NCBI GenBank assembly: GCA_016342585.1
Contig: JAEINK010000004.1
Location: 62,001-126,000 of the forward strand
DNA length: 64,000 nucleotides
Origin: Spirochaetales bacterium
GTDB taxonomy: Bacteria > Spirochaetota > Spirochaetia > UBA9216
Direction: 5' to 3'
The notes under the pieces are model-generated. The model was not told the DNA's origin and made no database searches. It worked only from the letters and a program-made list of their open reading frames with translations. The stretch's first letter is position 1, and the number at the start of each line of letters is the position of its first letter. Of the stretch, positions 34,539 through 42,483 are shown piece after piece. The translations under genes and the position numbers were made by a program.

Positions 34539-35966
34539 TTACAGAGCCTTTACGAGTTCTCTGAACTGGTTTCCCCTGTCAAATTCATTAAGAAACATTC
34601 CGAAAGAGGCACATCCGGGAGAAAGGAGTACTACTGGTGATTTCCCTTTTCTTGCTTCATCTAATGCAGATTTAACGGCATCGTCAAAGGCCTCTTTCAG
34701 ACTTCCATAGACACCCCTTGGATTCATACCCTCCAGGGCCATCGTTTTTTCGAATTTTTCACGCGCTGTACCATCCAGGAGAAAAACTCCGGCAGTCTTG
34801 TCGAAAGAACCTTTCAGCGGAGTAAAATCCAGATCCTTGTCTGTTCCACCGGTGATAAGAAAGATAGGGGCTGTAAAGCTTGCCAGGGCAGCTTCGACCG
34901 CATCGGGGATAGTGGCCGCCGAATCGTTGAAATATCGAATACCATCCTTTTCTCTGACAAGTTCTAACCTGTGGGCGATGCCGGTAAAACCCGAAAGAGC
35001 CTTTGCTGTCTGGTTTTCATCTTCACCAAAGATACTGAGCATGGCAGCGGCCACAAGGAGATTCATCCGGTTGTGGGGACCCGGAAGGCTTAGAGTTTCA
35101 GGAAGTATTTTCAAGTTTTTACCATTGAACCTTAAAAACCCCGTTTTCTCCTTAAGCCATGCCCCTTCCACACCTTCCGGAAGTGGGGAGGCTGAAAAGA
35201 ATAGAACTTTCCCGGCTGTCTCCCGGGCAAACCGCCTGCCTGTTTCCTGATCAAAATTACATATTGTATACTGCTCTTTACTCTGGTTTTTGTATATATT
35301 GGTTTTATCGAGAATGTAGGACTCCATTCCCCCATAACGATCCTGATGATCCTTCAGTATGTTGGTAATAACGGAGATTTCAGGTCTCAGAATACTTCTT
35401 CCGTCCGGATCCTTCAGTTCCGCTAAATCCGCCAGTTGCCATGAAGATAATTCAAGCACTACGGGATCATTCGATGCATTCCACTCTTTTACGCTTTTTT
35501 TCTCAAAGAAAGAGAGGGGCGAAATTGTGATATTGCCCCCAAGCCTCGGGTCCCTGTATACGGACTGCAGGGCATGAAAAACAGCCGATGTGGTGGTGGA
35601 TTTCCCTTTACTCCCCGTAACTGCCAGAATTGGTCGTTTATTCAATCTGAGAAAAACAGATATATCTGTTTCAATGTTTCTACATAGCTTTAGATACTTT
35701 GAGGTTGGCGGGACGGCCGGATTTTTCAATACCATATCCGCATTTATAAAATCCTCATCCCTGTGTTCTCCCAATATGTACTCAATATTAAAATCCAGTA
35801 GAGATGTTAAGGAATTTTCAAGAACATCTCTATTGCGGAGGTCAGTTACGACAACCTTTGCTCCCCGGGAGGCAAAAAAACGGGCTGTAGCGGCCCCACC
35901 TCCGTGAAGTCCGAGGCCCATAACCGTTACCCTGAGTCCTGCGATATCTTTTTCACTCGAAATCAA
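34539..35966 (-). CDS. murD: UDP-N-acetylmuramoylalanine--D-glutamate ligase (MurD)
   Basis: Mur ligase of 475 residues with an N-terminal GLGLHGGG nucleotide-binding motif at 17-24, the ATP loop AVTGSKGKSTTT at 115-126, a central VLELSSWQL segment, and the C-terminal LSPGCASFGMF motif near 450. It adds D-glutamate to UDP-MurNAc-L-Ala. The start is TTG 35966 with GGAG seven bases upstream, and it overlaps the preceding gene by 14 bases. Both Mur ligases here use TTG. Confidence 0.95.
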   Translation of the reverse strand: MISSEKDIAGLRVTVMGLGLHGGGAATARFFASRGAKVVVTDLRNRDVLENSLTSLLDFNIEYILGEHRDEDFINADMVLKNPAVPPTSKYLKLCRNIETDISVFLRLNKRPILAVTGSKGKSTTTSAVFHALQSVYRDPRLGGNITISPLSFFEKKSVKEWNASNDPVVLELSSWQLADLAELKDPDGRSILRPEISVITNILKDHQDRYGGMESYILDKTNIYKNQSKEQYTICNFDQETGRRFARETAGKVLFFSASPLPEGVEGAWLKEKTGFLRFNGKNLKILPETLSLPGPHNRMNLLVAAAMLSIFGEDENQTAKALSGFTGIAHRLELVREKDGIRYFNDSAATIPDAVEAALASFTAPIFLITGGTDKDLDFTPLKGSFDKTAGVFLLDGTAREKFEKTMALEGMNPRGVYGSLKEAFDDAVKSALDEARKGKSPVVLLSPGCASFGMFLNEFDRGNQFRELVKAL

Positions 35967-36897
35967 TGGTGAACTCCTTCATATCAAACTCGTTGAGGAA
36001 TGGAGTTACTTTAAGGTTTTTCCATGGTTCTGTCCACGCAGGAGGAACCTCTTTTTTTATCGCCTGAAAAACCGGATTTGATTCTGAAAAGTTGTCCTGC
36101 TTCATGGCGGCCTCAATCCTCTCCATCCTTGGTTTAAGGAAATGGGCGCTTTTAATAAGCATGAGCAGATGTTTTTTTCTCCCTTCAACTGAAAGGTTTA
36201 CCGGTGTGTGACAGATCGTCTTGTGTCGGCAGCTGAATGGATAGTAGGGGTAATTTCGCTGCCCCTGGGGGAGAAAGAGTTTTGTGAAGAATTTTGTTAA
36301 TTCCGCGTCGATCCAGATCCCCTGGACAAGGTACCCTTTTCCTCTTTGGCCTATCCAGGTTTGGGATATATTTTGTTCCAGAATGAATGCGGGAGGTTTT
36401 TCCTGGGAAAGAATTGTATTGATAGGGATAATGTCACACTCAATAAATATATTTCTCGTCCTGTATTCTGCTGTCTGATCGTTGGTCGCCTGAGTTAATA
36501 TAATACCCTGACCCGGTTTATGTTCAAGGTCGATCTTCATAAGATAGAGATAGCTGTTTCCATTTGCCCTGTAAACCTGAAAAAAACTCATTCGAAGGTT
36601 TTCCGCCGGATTAAAGAAATATTTCAAACCGTGGAATACTTCGGGAGCCAGTGGGATTACTCCCTTTAGCACTGTTTTTATTTTTTCAAGGTATATCTTA
36701 TCCGGAATTGTCTGGGAAACCTCATGATGAATTTTGAATGCCGGTATTGTGAACTCATCATCAAGGTGAAGGAAAAACTCTTCATTTTGATTGAACCGAC
36801 AGCTGTAATGGGTCGATCCAAGGCTCAATTCTTCAATTATGCCTGATATTTCAGAATTTCGGTAGTGCAACTGTATTTTCTTACCTGGTGTACTCAT
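35953..36897 (-). CDS. Unknown 314-residue cytoplasmic protein upstream of murD
   Basis: No signal peptide, membrane helix or family motif was recognised. The N-terminal 60 residues are strand-rich (KKIQLHYRNSEISGIIEELSLG) and loosely recall PilZ-like barrels, but the RxxxR and DxSxxG motifs are missing. A Cys pair (FSCRHKTIC) lies near residue 226. The frame stays open upstream, but the only start that fits is ATG 36897, seven bases after a TATAGT -10 box. It overlaps murD by 14 bases, so it is probably translated together with it. Confidence 0.68.
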   Translation of the reverse strand: MSTPGKKIQLHYRNSEISGIIEELSLGSTHYSCRFNQNEEFFLHLDDEFTIPAFKIHHEVSQTIPDKIYLEKIKTVLKGVIPLAPEVFHGLKYFFNPAENLRMSFFQVYRANGNSYLYLMKIDLEHKPGQGIILTQATNDQTAEYRTRNIFIECDIIPINTILSQEKPPAFILEQNISQTWIGQRGKGYLVQGIWIDAELTKFFTKLFLPQGQRNYPYYPFSCRHKTICHTPVNLSVEGRKKHLLMLIKSAHFLKPRMERIEAAMKQDNFSESNPVFQAIKKEVPPAWTEPWKNLKVTPFLNEFDMKEFTIDFE

Positions 36898-36904
36898 CAC
36901 TAAA

Positions 36905-36933
36905 ACTATATCCACTCTGGGAAATGAAATCAA
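36905..36933 (-). promoter_or_regulatory. Promoter of the unknown gene-murD operon, predicted leaderless
   Basis: On the minus strand TTGATT (36928-36933) and TATAGT (36905-36910) are separated by 17 bases. The ATG follows seven bases after the -10, without a ribosome site. Confidence 0.7.
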
Positions 36934-36956
36934 TACAAATTTTATCATCCACGGAC

Positions 36957-36986
36957 TTGACTTAACCGGGACTAAATTGGCATAAT
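36957..36986 (+). promoter_or_regulatory. Promoter of the 29-residue basic protein gene
   Basis: TTGACT at 36957-36962 and CATAAT at 36981-36986 are separated by 18 bases. It faces away from the minus-strand promoter at 36905-36933. A start near 36993 leaves a leader of about 38 bases containing AAGGAAGGAG. Confidence 0.65.
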
Positions 36987-37030
36987 TGCATAGCCTGTAT
37001 AAAGGCAGTACTGAAGGAAGGAGTAGAGCT

Positions 37031-37120
37031 TTGCCCTGCGGAAGAAAACGAAAAAGGCATAAAATTGCCACTCACAAACGAAAGAAGAAGCTGAGAAAGA
37101 ATAGACATAAGAAGAAATAG
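37031..37120 (+). CDS. 29-residue highly basic protein, probably ribosome-associated (AURKAIP1/COX24-like)
   Basis: A TTG at 37031 opens a 29-residue frame, seven bases after AAGGAG. The product is MPCGRKRKRHKIATHKRKKK and nine more residues (LRKNRHKKK), more than half Lys, Arg or His. The pattern matches the short basic proteins of the AURKAIP1/COX24 type that I remember from other phyla, which are thought to sit on the small ribosomal subunit. It has its own promoter and is followed by two terminators, which argues for a real gene. The family assignment is from memory of the sequence pattern. Confidence 0.75.
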   Translation: MPCGRKRKRHKIATHKRKKKLRKNRHKKK

Positions 37121-37131
37121 GAAATAGATAG

Positions 37132-37169
37132 GGTTTTTATATTGTTATAAAAACCATATTTATTTTTTT
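37132..37169 (+). terminator. First terminator after the small basic protein gene
   Basis: A 9-bp stem, GGTTTTTAT (37132-37140) with ATAAAAACC (37147-37155), is followed by a T-rich tract. Confidence 0.6.
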
Positions 37170-37184
37170 AATCTCTTTTAAGAA

Positions 37185-37226
37185 GGACTCCTTTAAAGGA
37201 AAACTTTTTCTAAGGAGTTTCTTTTT
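37185..37226 (+). terminator. Second terminator after the small basic protein gene
   Basis: ACTCCTT at 37187-37193 pairs with AAGGAGT at 37212-37218, followed by TTCTTTTT. The remaining 190 bases up to 37419 contain no gene I can support. Confidence 0.6.
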
Positions 37227-37419
37227 ATTCCCACGCAAAATGAGAATAGTTAATATTTTAACTGTTTTTTTACTATCTGACTATTGGATGGTTGAGCGAA
37301 GGGGAGAAGGGTGTTTGACCCCTCATTGAGTATCTCATGCAATAACCCTCTTGTTTAATTGAATATTCCTGTTTAAGGTTTATTTGTTAACGGAGGGTTT
37401 TCTTCGTATCTGATTGGTT

Positions 37420-37857
37420 TTAGTCTTCGTTATCCGGGGATTCTTTCAACAGGAATTCAAACTCCTCCATTGAGACTTGTTCTGTATCACCCGAATTTTC
37501 CGATTCGGCCAGGAGTATCTCTTCAAGTATATCTGCCTCTTCTTTAAAGAAGGTGGCAAAATTATTGTCGTCATCTCTGGGTATATACCCTTGATTTTCT
37601 AATTGAATTGACAATTTTTCAGCCCTGATATTGGCAATCATCAGGTTTCTGAGGTTTTCAGGTTTTTTTAATGTATGGGCGGAATTTTCAAGCTGACCTC
37701 TGATTTGTGACAAAGCGTCTTTGATGAAAGTCAAATCATGTTTGAATTGTCCTGAGAATAAATCCGGATCAATATCCAGAATGGCACTTCTCTCTAGAAG
37801 CTTAGTCCTTTCAGTTATGATAAAAAGATTATCATCATAATCTGTCATTTTTGTCAT
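37420..37857 (-). CDS. Unknown 145-residue acidic helical protein
   Basis: A mostly helical, acidic protein with no signal peptide or membrane segment. The central part (LKKPENLRNLMIANIRAEKL) is more basic, and the C-terminus is strongly acidic (SMEEFEFLLKESPDNED). It is not recognised. The ATG has AGGAG about nine bases upstream, and an ATG three codons later is possible. It is divergent from the rpsF cluster and ends near terminators of the opposite strand. Confidence 0.6.
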   Translation of the reverse strand: MTKMTDYDDNLFIITERTKLLERSAILDIDPDLFSGQFKHDLTFIKDALSQIRGQLENSAHTLKKPENLRNLMIANIRAEKLSIQLENQGYIPRDDDNNFATFFKEEADILEEILLAESENSGDTEQVSMEEFEFLLKESPDNED

Positions 37858-37937
37858 AGTAAAAATCTCCTGCCCGTTAATCTCAAAGTGAGCGGTAAAG
37901 TATACCTCCTTTATTCTCGGTCTGATATCCCTTCAAC

Positions 37938-37966
37938 TTGACATCGAAGGTTGCTCTATGTTAGTT
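37938..37966 (+). promoter_or_regulatory. Candidate promoter of the rpsF-dnaB cluster
   Basis: A perfect TTGACA at 37938-37943 is followed after 17 bases by a weak -10 (TTAGTT). It precedes the leader hairpin at 37982 and the rpsF start at 38027. Confidence 0.45.
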
Positions 37967-37981
37967 TACCATGACCTCTTT

Positions 37982-38001
37982 ATCCGTCGAAATCGGCGGA
38001 T
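37982..38001 (+). promoter_or_regulatory. rpsF leader hairpin, possible S6:S18 autoregulatory element
   Basis: ATCCGTCG (37982-37989) pairs fully with CGGCGGAT (37994-38001), with one G-U pair, around an AAAT loop. It ends 12 bases before the AAGGAGG site of rpsF. Known rpsF leaders in many bacteria carry a hairpin with a CCG element bound by the S6:S18 complex, and a CCG is present here, though within the stem. Confidence 0.45.
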
Positions 38002-38026
38002 CATTAAAAGTCCACAAGGAGGAAAC

Positions 38027-38308
38027 ATGCGTAATTATGAGGCTGTTTTTATTTTCTTGCCCGAAGACGAAAGTTATAAGTCAGGGCTTGAAGCTGTAAA
38101 GGAAGAGCTTAAGAAAGCTGAGGCTGTCATTTCTAAAGAGGATGACATGGGTACTCGAGAGCTAGCTTATCCTATTAAAAAAGAAACCCGCGCCCATTAC
38201 TACTGTTTCTATGCTGAGATTAAGCCAGAAGCTATAATCGGCATTGAAAAAGCAGTTAAGCTTAACAAAAATGTACTCAAGTATCTTTTTGTTAGAAAAG
38301 ACGACTAG
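38027..38308 (+). CDS. rpsF: Ribosomal protein bS6
   Basis: Small-subunit protein of 93 residues, the usual length. It shows MRNYEAVFIF at the N-terminus, then the GTRELAYPIKKETRAHYYCFY core, and ends in LKYLFVRKDD. It binds S18 on the 30S platform. Start 38027 has AAGGAGG five bases upstream. A longer frame from 37958 would run through the leader hairpin and is rejected. Confidence 0.96.
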   Translation: MRNYEAVFIFLPEDESYKSGLEAVKEELKKAEAVISKEDDMGTRELAYPIKKETRAHYYCFYAEIKPEAIIGIEKAVKLNKNVLKYLFVRKDD

Positions 38309-38390
38309 GCAAAAACTTTAGTTTTCAGGGTAGAGGTTCCGTTGCTGTGGGAGCACGGATTTAGAAAAATAAATAACGAGGGGCGAACTG

Positions 38391-38909
38391 ATGGCGAACG
38401 ATATTAACCATGTAGTATTAGTTGGAAGACTGACTCGTGATTCCGAGTTGAGATATACAAACTCCGGACTCGCGATTGCGAAATTTTCTATTGCTGTAAA
38501 CCGAAGGAAGAGGTCTGGTGAGCAGTGGGAAGATGAAGCCAGTTTTTTTGATATTACCTATTTTGGCAAGGCTGCCGAAGCGGTTAATCAGTACCTTACC
38601 AAGGGTAAGCAAATTGCCATTGATGGTGAGCTCCGACAGAATCGGTGGGAACAGGATGGTCAGGCCAGGAGTAAAGTTGAAGTAGTTGCCAATAATGTAC
38701 AGCTACTTGGCGGAACAGGAGGGGCCGGCGGAAACGGTGGTACCTCAAGCGGCAGTACGGGAAATCCCGCTTATTCGGGTGGAAATCAGAGTAGCGGCAA
38801 CCAGAATGGTGGCGGTTATAACGGCGGAGCCCAGGGTGGCGGATACAACTCATACAACCAGGGTGGTTCTCCTCCAGCAACCGATTTTGAAGATGATATT
38901 CCATTTTAA
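38391..38909 (+). CDS. ssb: Single-stranded DNA-binding protein
   Basis: Protein of 172 residues. The N-terminal OB fold (about 1-110: NHVVLVGRLTRDSELRYTNSG, FFDITYFGKAAE) is followed by a Gly/Asn/Ser-rich linker and the conserved acidic tip DFEDDIPF that recruits partner proteins. It protects single-stranded DNA during replication and repair. It sits between rpsF and rpsR, the common bacterial order. Confidence 0.97.
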   Translation: MANDINHVVLVGRLTRDSELRYTNSGLAIAKFSIAVNRRKRSGEQWEDEASFFDITYFGKAAEAVNQYLTKGKQIAIDGELRQNRWEQDGQARSKVEVVANNVQLLGGTGGAGGNGGTSSGSTGNPAYSGGNQSSGNQNGGGYNGGAQGGGYNSYNQGGSPPATDFEDDIPF

Positions 38910-38924
38910 TCTTAGGAGAAAGCT

Positions 38925-39314
38925 ATGTCTGCGGACGAAGTAAAAGATACAGCTCCGGAAAGAAGTGCACCTGCTGAGGGTGGTACTCCCAACCGGGAAA
39001 GAAGCTACAATAATGACCGGGGAGCCGGTGGTGATAGAGGTGCCGGTGGTGATAGAGGTGCCGGTGGTGATAGAGGTGCCGGTGGTTTTAGAGGCAGAGG
39101 AAAGGGATTTTTTCGCAGAAAAGTTTGTAAATTCTGTGTTCAGAACCTGACTGTTGATTATAAAAACCCCGACAGCTTAAGACGTTTCGTAACTGAACGA
39201 GGGAAAATCCTTCCTCGAAGAATTACCGGAACTTGTGCAAAGCATCAGAGAGCAATGGCTAAAGAAGTCAAAAGATCCAGAGTTCTCGCTTTACTACCTT
39301 TTGTAAAGCAGTAG
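38925..39314 (+). CDS. rpsR: Ribosomal protein bS18 with a repetitive N-terminal extension
   Basis: Protein of 129 residues, where S18 is usually about 75-90. The C-terminal 75 residues are standard S18 ([45 protein letters not shown]). The first 55 residues are a hydrophilic extension with four DRGAGG-type repeats encoded by an 18-bp tandem repeat, then FRGRGKGFF. The extension is RGG-like and could contact RNA. It is co-transcribed with ssb, 15 bases downstream, and has TTAGGAG upstream. Confidence 0.95.
   Translation: MSADEVKDTAPERSAPAEGGTPNRERSYNNDRGAGGDRGAGGDRGAGGDRGAGGFRGRGKGFFRRKVCKFCVQNLTVDYKNPDSLRRFVTERGKILPRRITGTCAKHQRAMAKEVKRSRVLALLPFVKQ
39015..39086 (+). repeat. 18-bp tandem repeat, four copies, within rpsR
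   Basis: Copies begin at 39015, 39033, 39051 and 39069. The last three are identical and the first differs at a few bases. Each encodes DRGAGG. The unit is a multiple of three, so copy-number change would keep the reading frame. Confidence 0.95.
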
Positions 39315-39341
39315 GGATTGAGTTTAGACGGTAAGGAGAAT

Positions 39342-40316
39342 ATGGATTTAAAGATTTGGGAACGGAAGGATGTAAAGTTTTGGTTACTTTGTCTTCTTTC
39401 TTTAATAGTTTCTCAGGTCGGTCTTGTTTTTCTTGTATATCTGGTTCCTCTTCATATTATATTTAGAAGATGGGGTGCCAGGGAGTTTTGGATAGCCGCA
39501 GGAGTTGTGTCTGCCGGAATCATCCTTATCAGCTATATCTTTCTCCGGGGGATTGAAGAACCCGGACTTCAAAGACTTTACCTCTCTTTGGAGATAGGAG
39601 TGAGACTCATGTTCCTTTTGGGGCTTGGGATCATGCTGGATGACAGAATTGTCAAGGTTGCCGGGATATACAGATTTCTGATCGCTTCGGCGGTTGTCGG
39701 GATCATAGGGATTATGATCTTTCAAGGGTTTTTCAATAATGATCAATTTTCAGCGCTGATATTGGCTGAATTTGATAGAATGGGACAGATGTTTCAGGCA
39801 GGAAATGAGATCGAGGGCGGCTTCGATGACGCCATTATTGCTGATGTCTTCTCCGGTCCGGAGATGATGGAGACAGTGAAATCGGTTTTCATGAGTTCCT
39901 TTGCGTCATGGTTTTCTTTTGGTCTTCTCTTCTTCTGGAGAGTGGGTGAAGGGATTAATGCCATGTTAAATAAGGTTGCTCCTGTAAAGCTCAGGGATTT
40001 TCATGTTCCTAAAACTTTACTGTGGCCTGTGCTGATTGGCTGGTTTCTTGTAATAATCCAATTCGTTTTGCCTCTGGGCCGAGCGGGTATGGTATTCTGG
40101 AACGTGGCACTCATTCTTTCGTTGGTTTATGCCCTGCAGGGAGTTGCTATCCTTCAGACTTTGATGGTTAGATTCAAGATTCCCCGGGGGTTACGGTTTT
40201 TGACGGCAATGGTTTTAATATCCTTGTTGCTTCAACCGGGACCAAATGCGGTCGTGATGGTTATTGTACCTGCTCTTGGAATATCTGAGACTTGGATCAG
40301 ATTTCGAAACAATTGA
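39342..40316 (+). CDS. YybS-like (DUF2232) integral membrane protein
   Basis: Protein of 324 residues with about eight membrane helices and the C-terminal segment AILQTLMVRFKIPRGLRFL that recalls DUF2232/YybS proteins. The position between rpsR and rplI-dnaB is the same as that of yybS in Bacillus, which supports the call. The function is unknown; the fold is related to substrate-binding subunits of small-molecule transporters. Start 39342 has AAGGAG. A TTG at 39318 is less likely. Confidence 0.75.
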   Translation: MDLKIWERKDVKFWLLCLLSLIVSQVGLVFLVYLVPLHIIFRRWGAREFWIAAGVVSAGIILISYIFLRGIEEPGLQRLYLSLEIGVRLMFLLGLGIMLDDRIVKVAGIYRFLIASAVVGIIGIMIFQGFFNNDQFSALILAEFDRMGQMFQAGNEIEGGFDDAIIADVFSGPEMMETVKSVFMSSFASWFSFGLLFFWRVGEGINAMLNKVAPVKLRDFHVPKTLLWPVLIGWFLVIIQFVLPLGRAGMVFWNVALILSLVYALQGVAILQTLMVRFKIPRGLRFLTAMVLISLLLQPGPNAVVMVIVPALGISETWIRFRNN

Positions 40317-40331
40317 TAGGAGTTTAGAGAC

Positions 40332-40991
40332 GTGAAAGTAATACTAAACCAGGATGTGCATAATTTAGGTGAAGAGGGAGACATTAAAGATGTTGCTCCC
40401 GGTTATGCCCGAAACTACCTGATTCCTCAGGACCTGGCTGTTCTTCATAACAAGGCAAATGTTGCTCTTTTTGAGCACCGAAGAGCCGCTATAGAGAAGA
40501 GAAAAGAGGAGAAGAGGCTTGCTGCACTCTCCCTTAAAGAACAGCTTAATGGAATTGAGCTTACAATCGAGATGACATCCGGAGAAACCGGAAAACTTTT
40601 CGGTTCTGTTACCAGCGCAAATGTTGCGGAAGAACTGCAGAAGCAGGGACACCAGATTGAGAGAAAAAGAATTGAGCTCCCAGAGCACGCTCTCAAGAAT
40701 GTCGGTACATACGAATTCAAGATTAAACTTTACGACAGTCATGTTGCCGAGTTGACTTTGATCATCACAAGTCCTGAATCACGGAAAAGAGCAGCCGAAA
40801 TGGCCGCTGCCAAAGAGGCTCCCGCTGTAAGTCAGGCTCATGATGAGTATGATGATGACGATGAAGCTCCTGATTCTGAAAATGCGGATTTAGAAGCCGC
40901 GGCAGCAGAACTGGAAGCGGAAGAGGCTGCAGCTGCAGTTAACGTAAACGATGATGCCGAAGCGGAAGATTCTCCCGCCGAGGACCTTTAA
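40332..40991 (+). CDS. rplI: Ribosomal protein bL9 with an acidic C-terminal extension
   Basis: Protein of 219 residues, where L9 is usually about 148. The N-terminal domain (MKVILNQDVHNLGEEGDIKDVAPGYARNYLIP) and the C-terminal domain (to about 150) are typical. Residues 155-219 are an Ala/Glu/Asp-rich tail with DDDDE and repeated AEAE-like blocks. The start is GTG 40332, with AGGAG about ten bases upstream. Confidence 0.95.
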   Translation: MKVILNQDVHNLGEEGDIKDVAPGYARNYLIPQDLAVLHNKANVALFEHRRAAIEKRKEEKRLAALSLKEQLNGIELTIEMTSGETGKLFGSVTSANVAEELQKQGHQIERKRIELPEHALKNVGTYEFKIKLYDSHVAELTLIITSPESRKRAAEMAAAKEAPAVSQAHDEYDDDDEAPDSENADLEAAAAELEAEEAAAAVNVNDDAEAEDSPAEDL

Positions 40992-41008
40992 ATAACGGGG
41001 CCTGACCT

Positions 41009-42334
41009 ATGGTCCCGGCCTCTTTAAAGGATAAAGTACCTCCCCATAATGACGAGGCAGAGAAGGCTACCCTTGGTGCCCTTCTCCTTGACTCTGAATC
41101 TCTGGGGACGGTGCTTGGTTTTCTCCGTGCTGATGATTTCTATAAGTCGGCTCACGGAAAAATATTTCAGGCTATCATTGATCTCTTTAATGATGGTGAA
41201 CCAATCGATTTAATAACAATAACCGAGCGATTGCGTACCGAGGGGAATCTTTCTTCCTGTGGCGGTGCGGGTTATATTTCCACTCTTACCTCTGTTGTCC
41301 CTACAAGTGCCAATGTCGAGTATTATTCTAAGATCGTTCAGGATGCGAGTGTAAGGCGTATTCTTTCCAGGACGGCGAATGAGATGATCGCCTCTGCTCA
41401 TGATGATACCATGGAGAGTCGGGAGATTATCGAAGAGGCAGAACGGAAGATTTTCGAGATTACGGATAAACAGCAGACTGCAAAATACAAGTGTGCCAAT
41501 GAAATCGTACGGGCTACCGTGGAATCCATTGAAAAGCTTTATCATAACAAGGACTCCTATACGGGAGTACCCAGCGGATATCCCGATCTGGATACCTATA
41601 CAAATGGATTTCAAAAGTCGGAATTTATTGTGATCGGAGCTCGTCCATCGGTAGGAAAGACAGCCTTTGCTCTCTCTATGGCGGCAAATATTGCCGTAAA
41701 AAAGAAGAGATCACTGGCCTTCTTTACCCTGGAAATGTCAGATCAGGCGCTGATGCAGAGGCTTTTAGCCTCAGAGGCCAGGATTCGATCTGAATCCCTG
41801 CGATCAGGAATGCTCAGGCCTTCGGATTTCAGTGCCTTAACCGAGGCGGCCGGACGGATATATGAGGCTCCTCTATATATCGATGATACACCCAATATGA
41901 AACTTCTCGATCTCAGGGCGCAGGCGAGACGGATGAAGTCCCGTGAAAATGTAGAGATTATAATGATTGATTATATTGGATTGATCGCACCCGAGTCAAA
42001 AAGTAACGTTCCAAGACATGAACAGGTGGCAGAGATTTCAAGATCTCTTAAGGCACTGGCACGTGAATTGGAGATTCCTATCGTATGCCTTTCCCAGGTT
42101 GGACGTCAGTCGGAAGGTAAGGCCCCGACTCTTGCGGATTTAAGGGAGTCAGGATCCATTGAGCAGGATGCGGATGTTGTTATGTTTCTGCATAGAGAGA
42201 GGGAACAGGATGCTTCAAATATTGAAACACAACTTATTATTGCAAAGCAGCGAAATGGTCCTATTGGGACTGTAAATTTAGCCTTCATACCTCAGTATAC
42301 CCGTTTCGAATCCATCTCCAGGAACTCCTCCTGA
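41009..42334 (+). CDS. dnaB: Replicative DNA helicase DnaB
   Basis: RecA-fold helicase of 441 residues. The N-terminal DnaB domain (PPHNDEAEKATLGALLLD) is followed by the helicase domain with Walker A GARPSVGKT at 210-218, Walker B IIMIDYIGLI near 318-327, and LSQVGRQSEGKAP and LRESGSIEQDADVV downstream. No intein is present. It unwinds DNA at the fork. It starts 17 bases after rplI in the rpsF-dnaB cluster. Confidence 0.97.
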   Translation: MVPASLKDKVPPHNDEAEKATLGALLLDSESLGTVLGFLRADDFYKSAHGKIFQAIIDLFNDGEPIDLITITERLRTEGNLSSCGGAGYISTLTSVVPTSANVEYYSKIVQDASVRRILSRTANEMIASAHDDTMESREIIEEAERKIFEITDKQQTAKYKCANEIVRATVESIEKLYHNKDSYTGVPSGYPDLDTYTNGFQKSEFIVIGARPSVGKTAFALSMAANIAVKKKRSLAFFTLEMSDQALMQRLLASEARIRSESLRSGMLRPSDFSALTEAAGRIYEAPLYIDDTPNMKLLDLRAQARRMKSRENVEIIMIDYIGLIAPESKSNVPRHEQVAEISRSLKALARELEIPIVCLSQVGRQSEGKAPTLADLRESGSIEQDADVVMFLHREREQDASNIETQLIIAKQRNGPIGTVNLAFIPQYTRFESISRNSS

Positions 42335-42483
42335 TCGATTGGGTTTTGTTTAATAATTGTCCTGAAATGAAGTGGGCGAGAATGAGCAATTAGGGCTTCA
42401 GCAAATTTAAATTATAACCGAAAATTTATATTGAATGGAAGATTCCATTATACTTCTACTATAAACCGTATTAGGGAGACAAT

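Noticed and set aside
35953..36897. A PilZ c-di-GMP receptor assignment
   Set aside because: The strand pattern is loosely similar, but the RxxxR and DxSxxG binding motifs are absent.
35953..37071. A 372-codon version of the gene upstream of murD
   Set aside because: The extra 58 codons run through the divergent promoters and over the small basic protein gene. The start at 36897 fits a promoter precisely.
39015..39086. Direct repeats that could suggest a CRISPR-like or other non-coding array
   Set aside because: The copies are contiguous, without spacers, and lie in frame inside rpsR.
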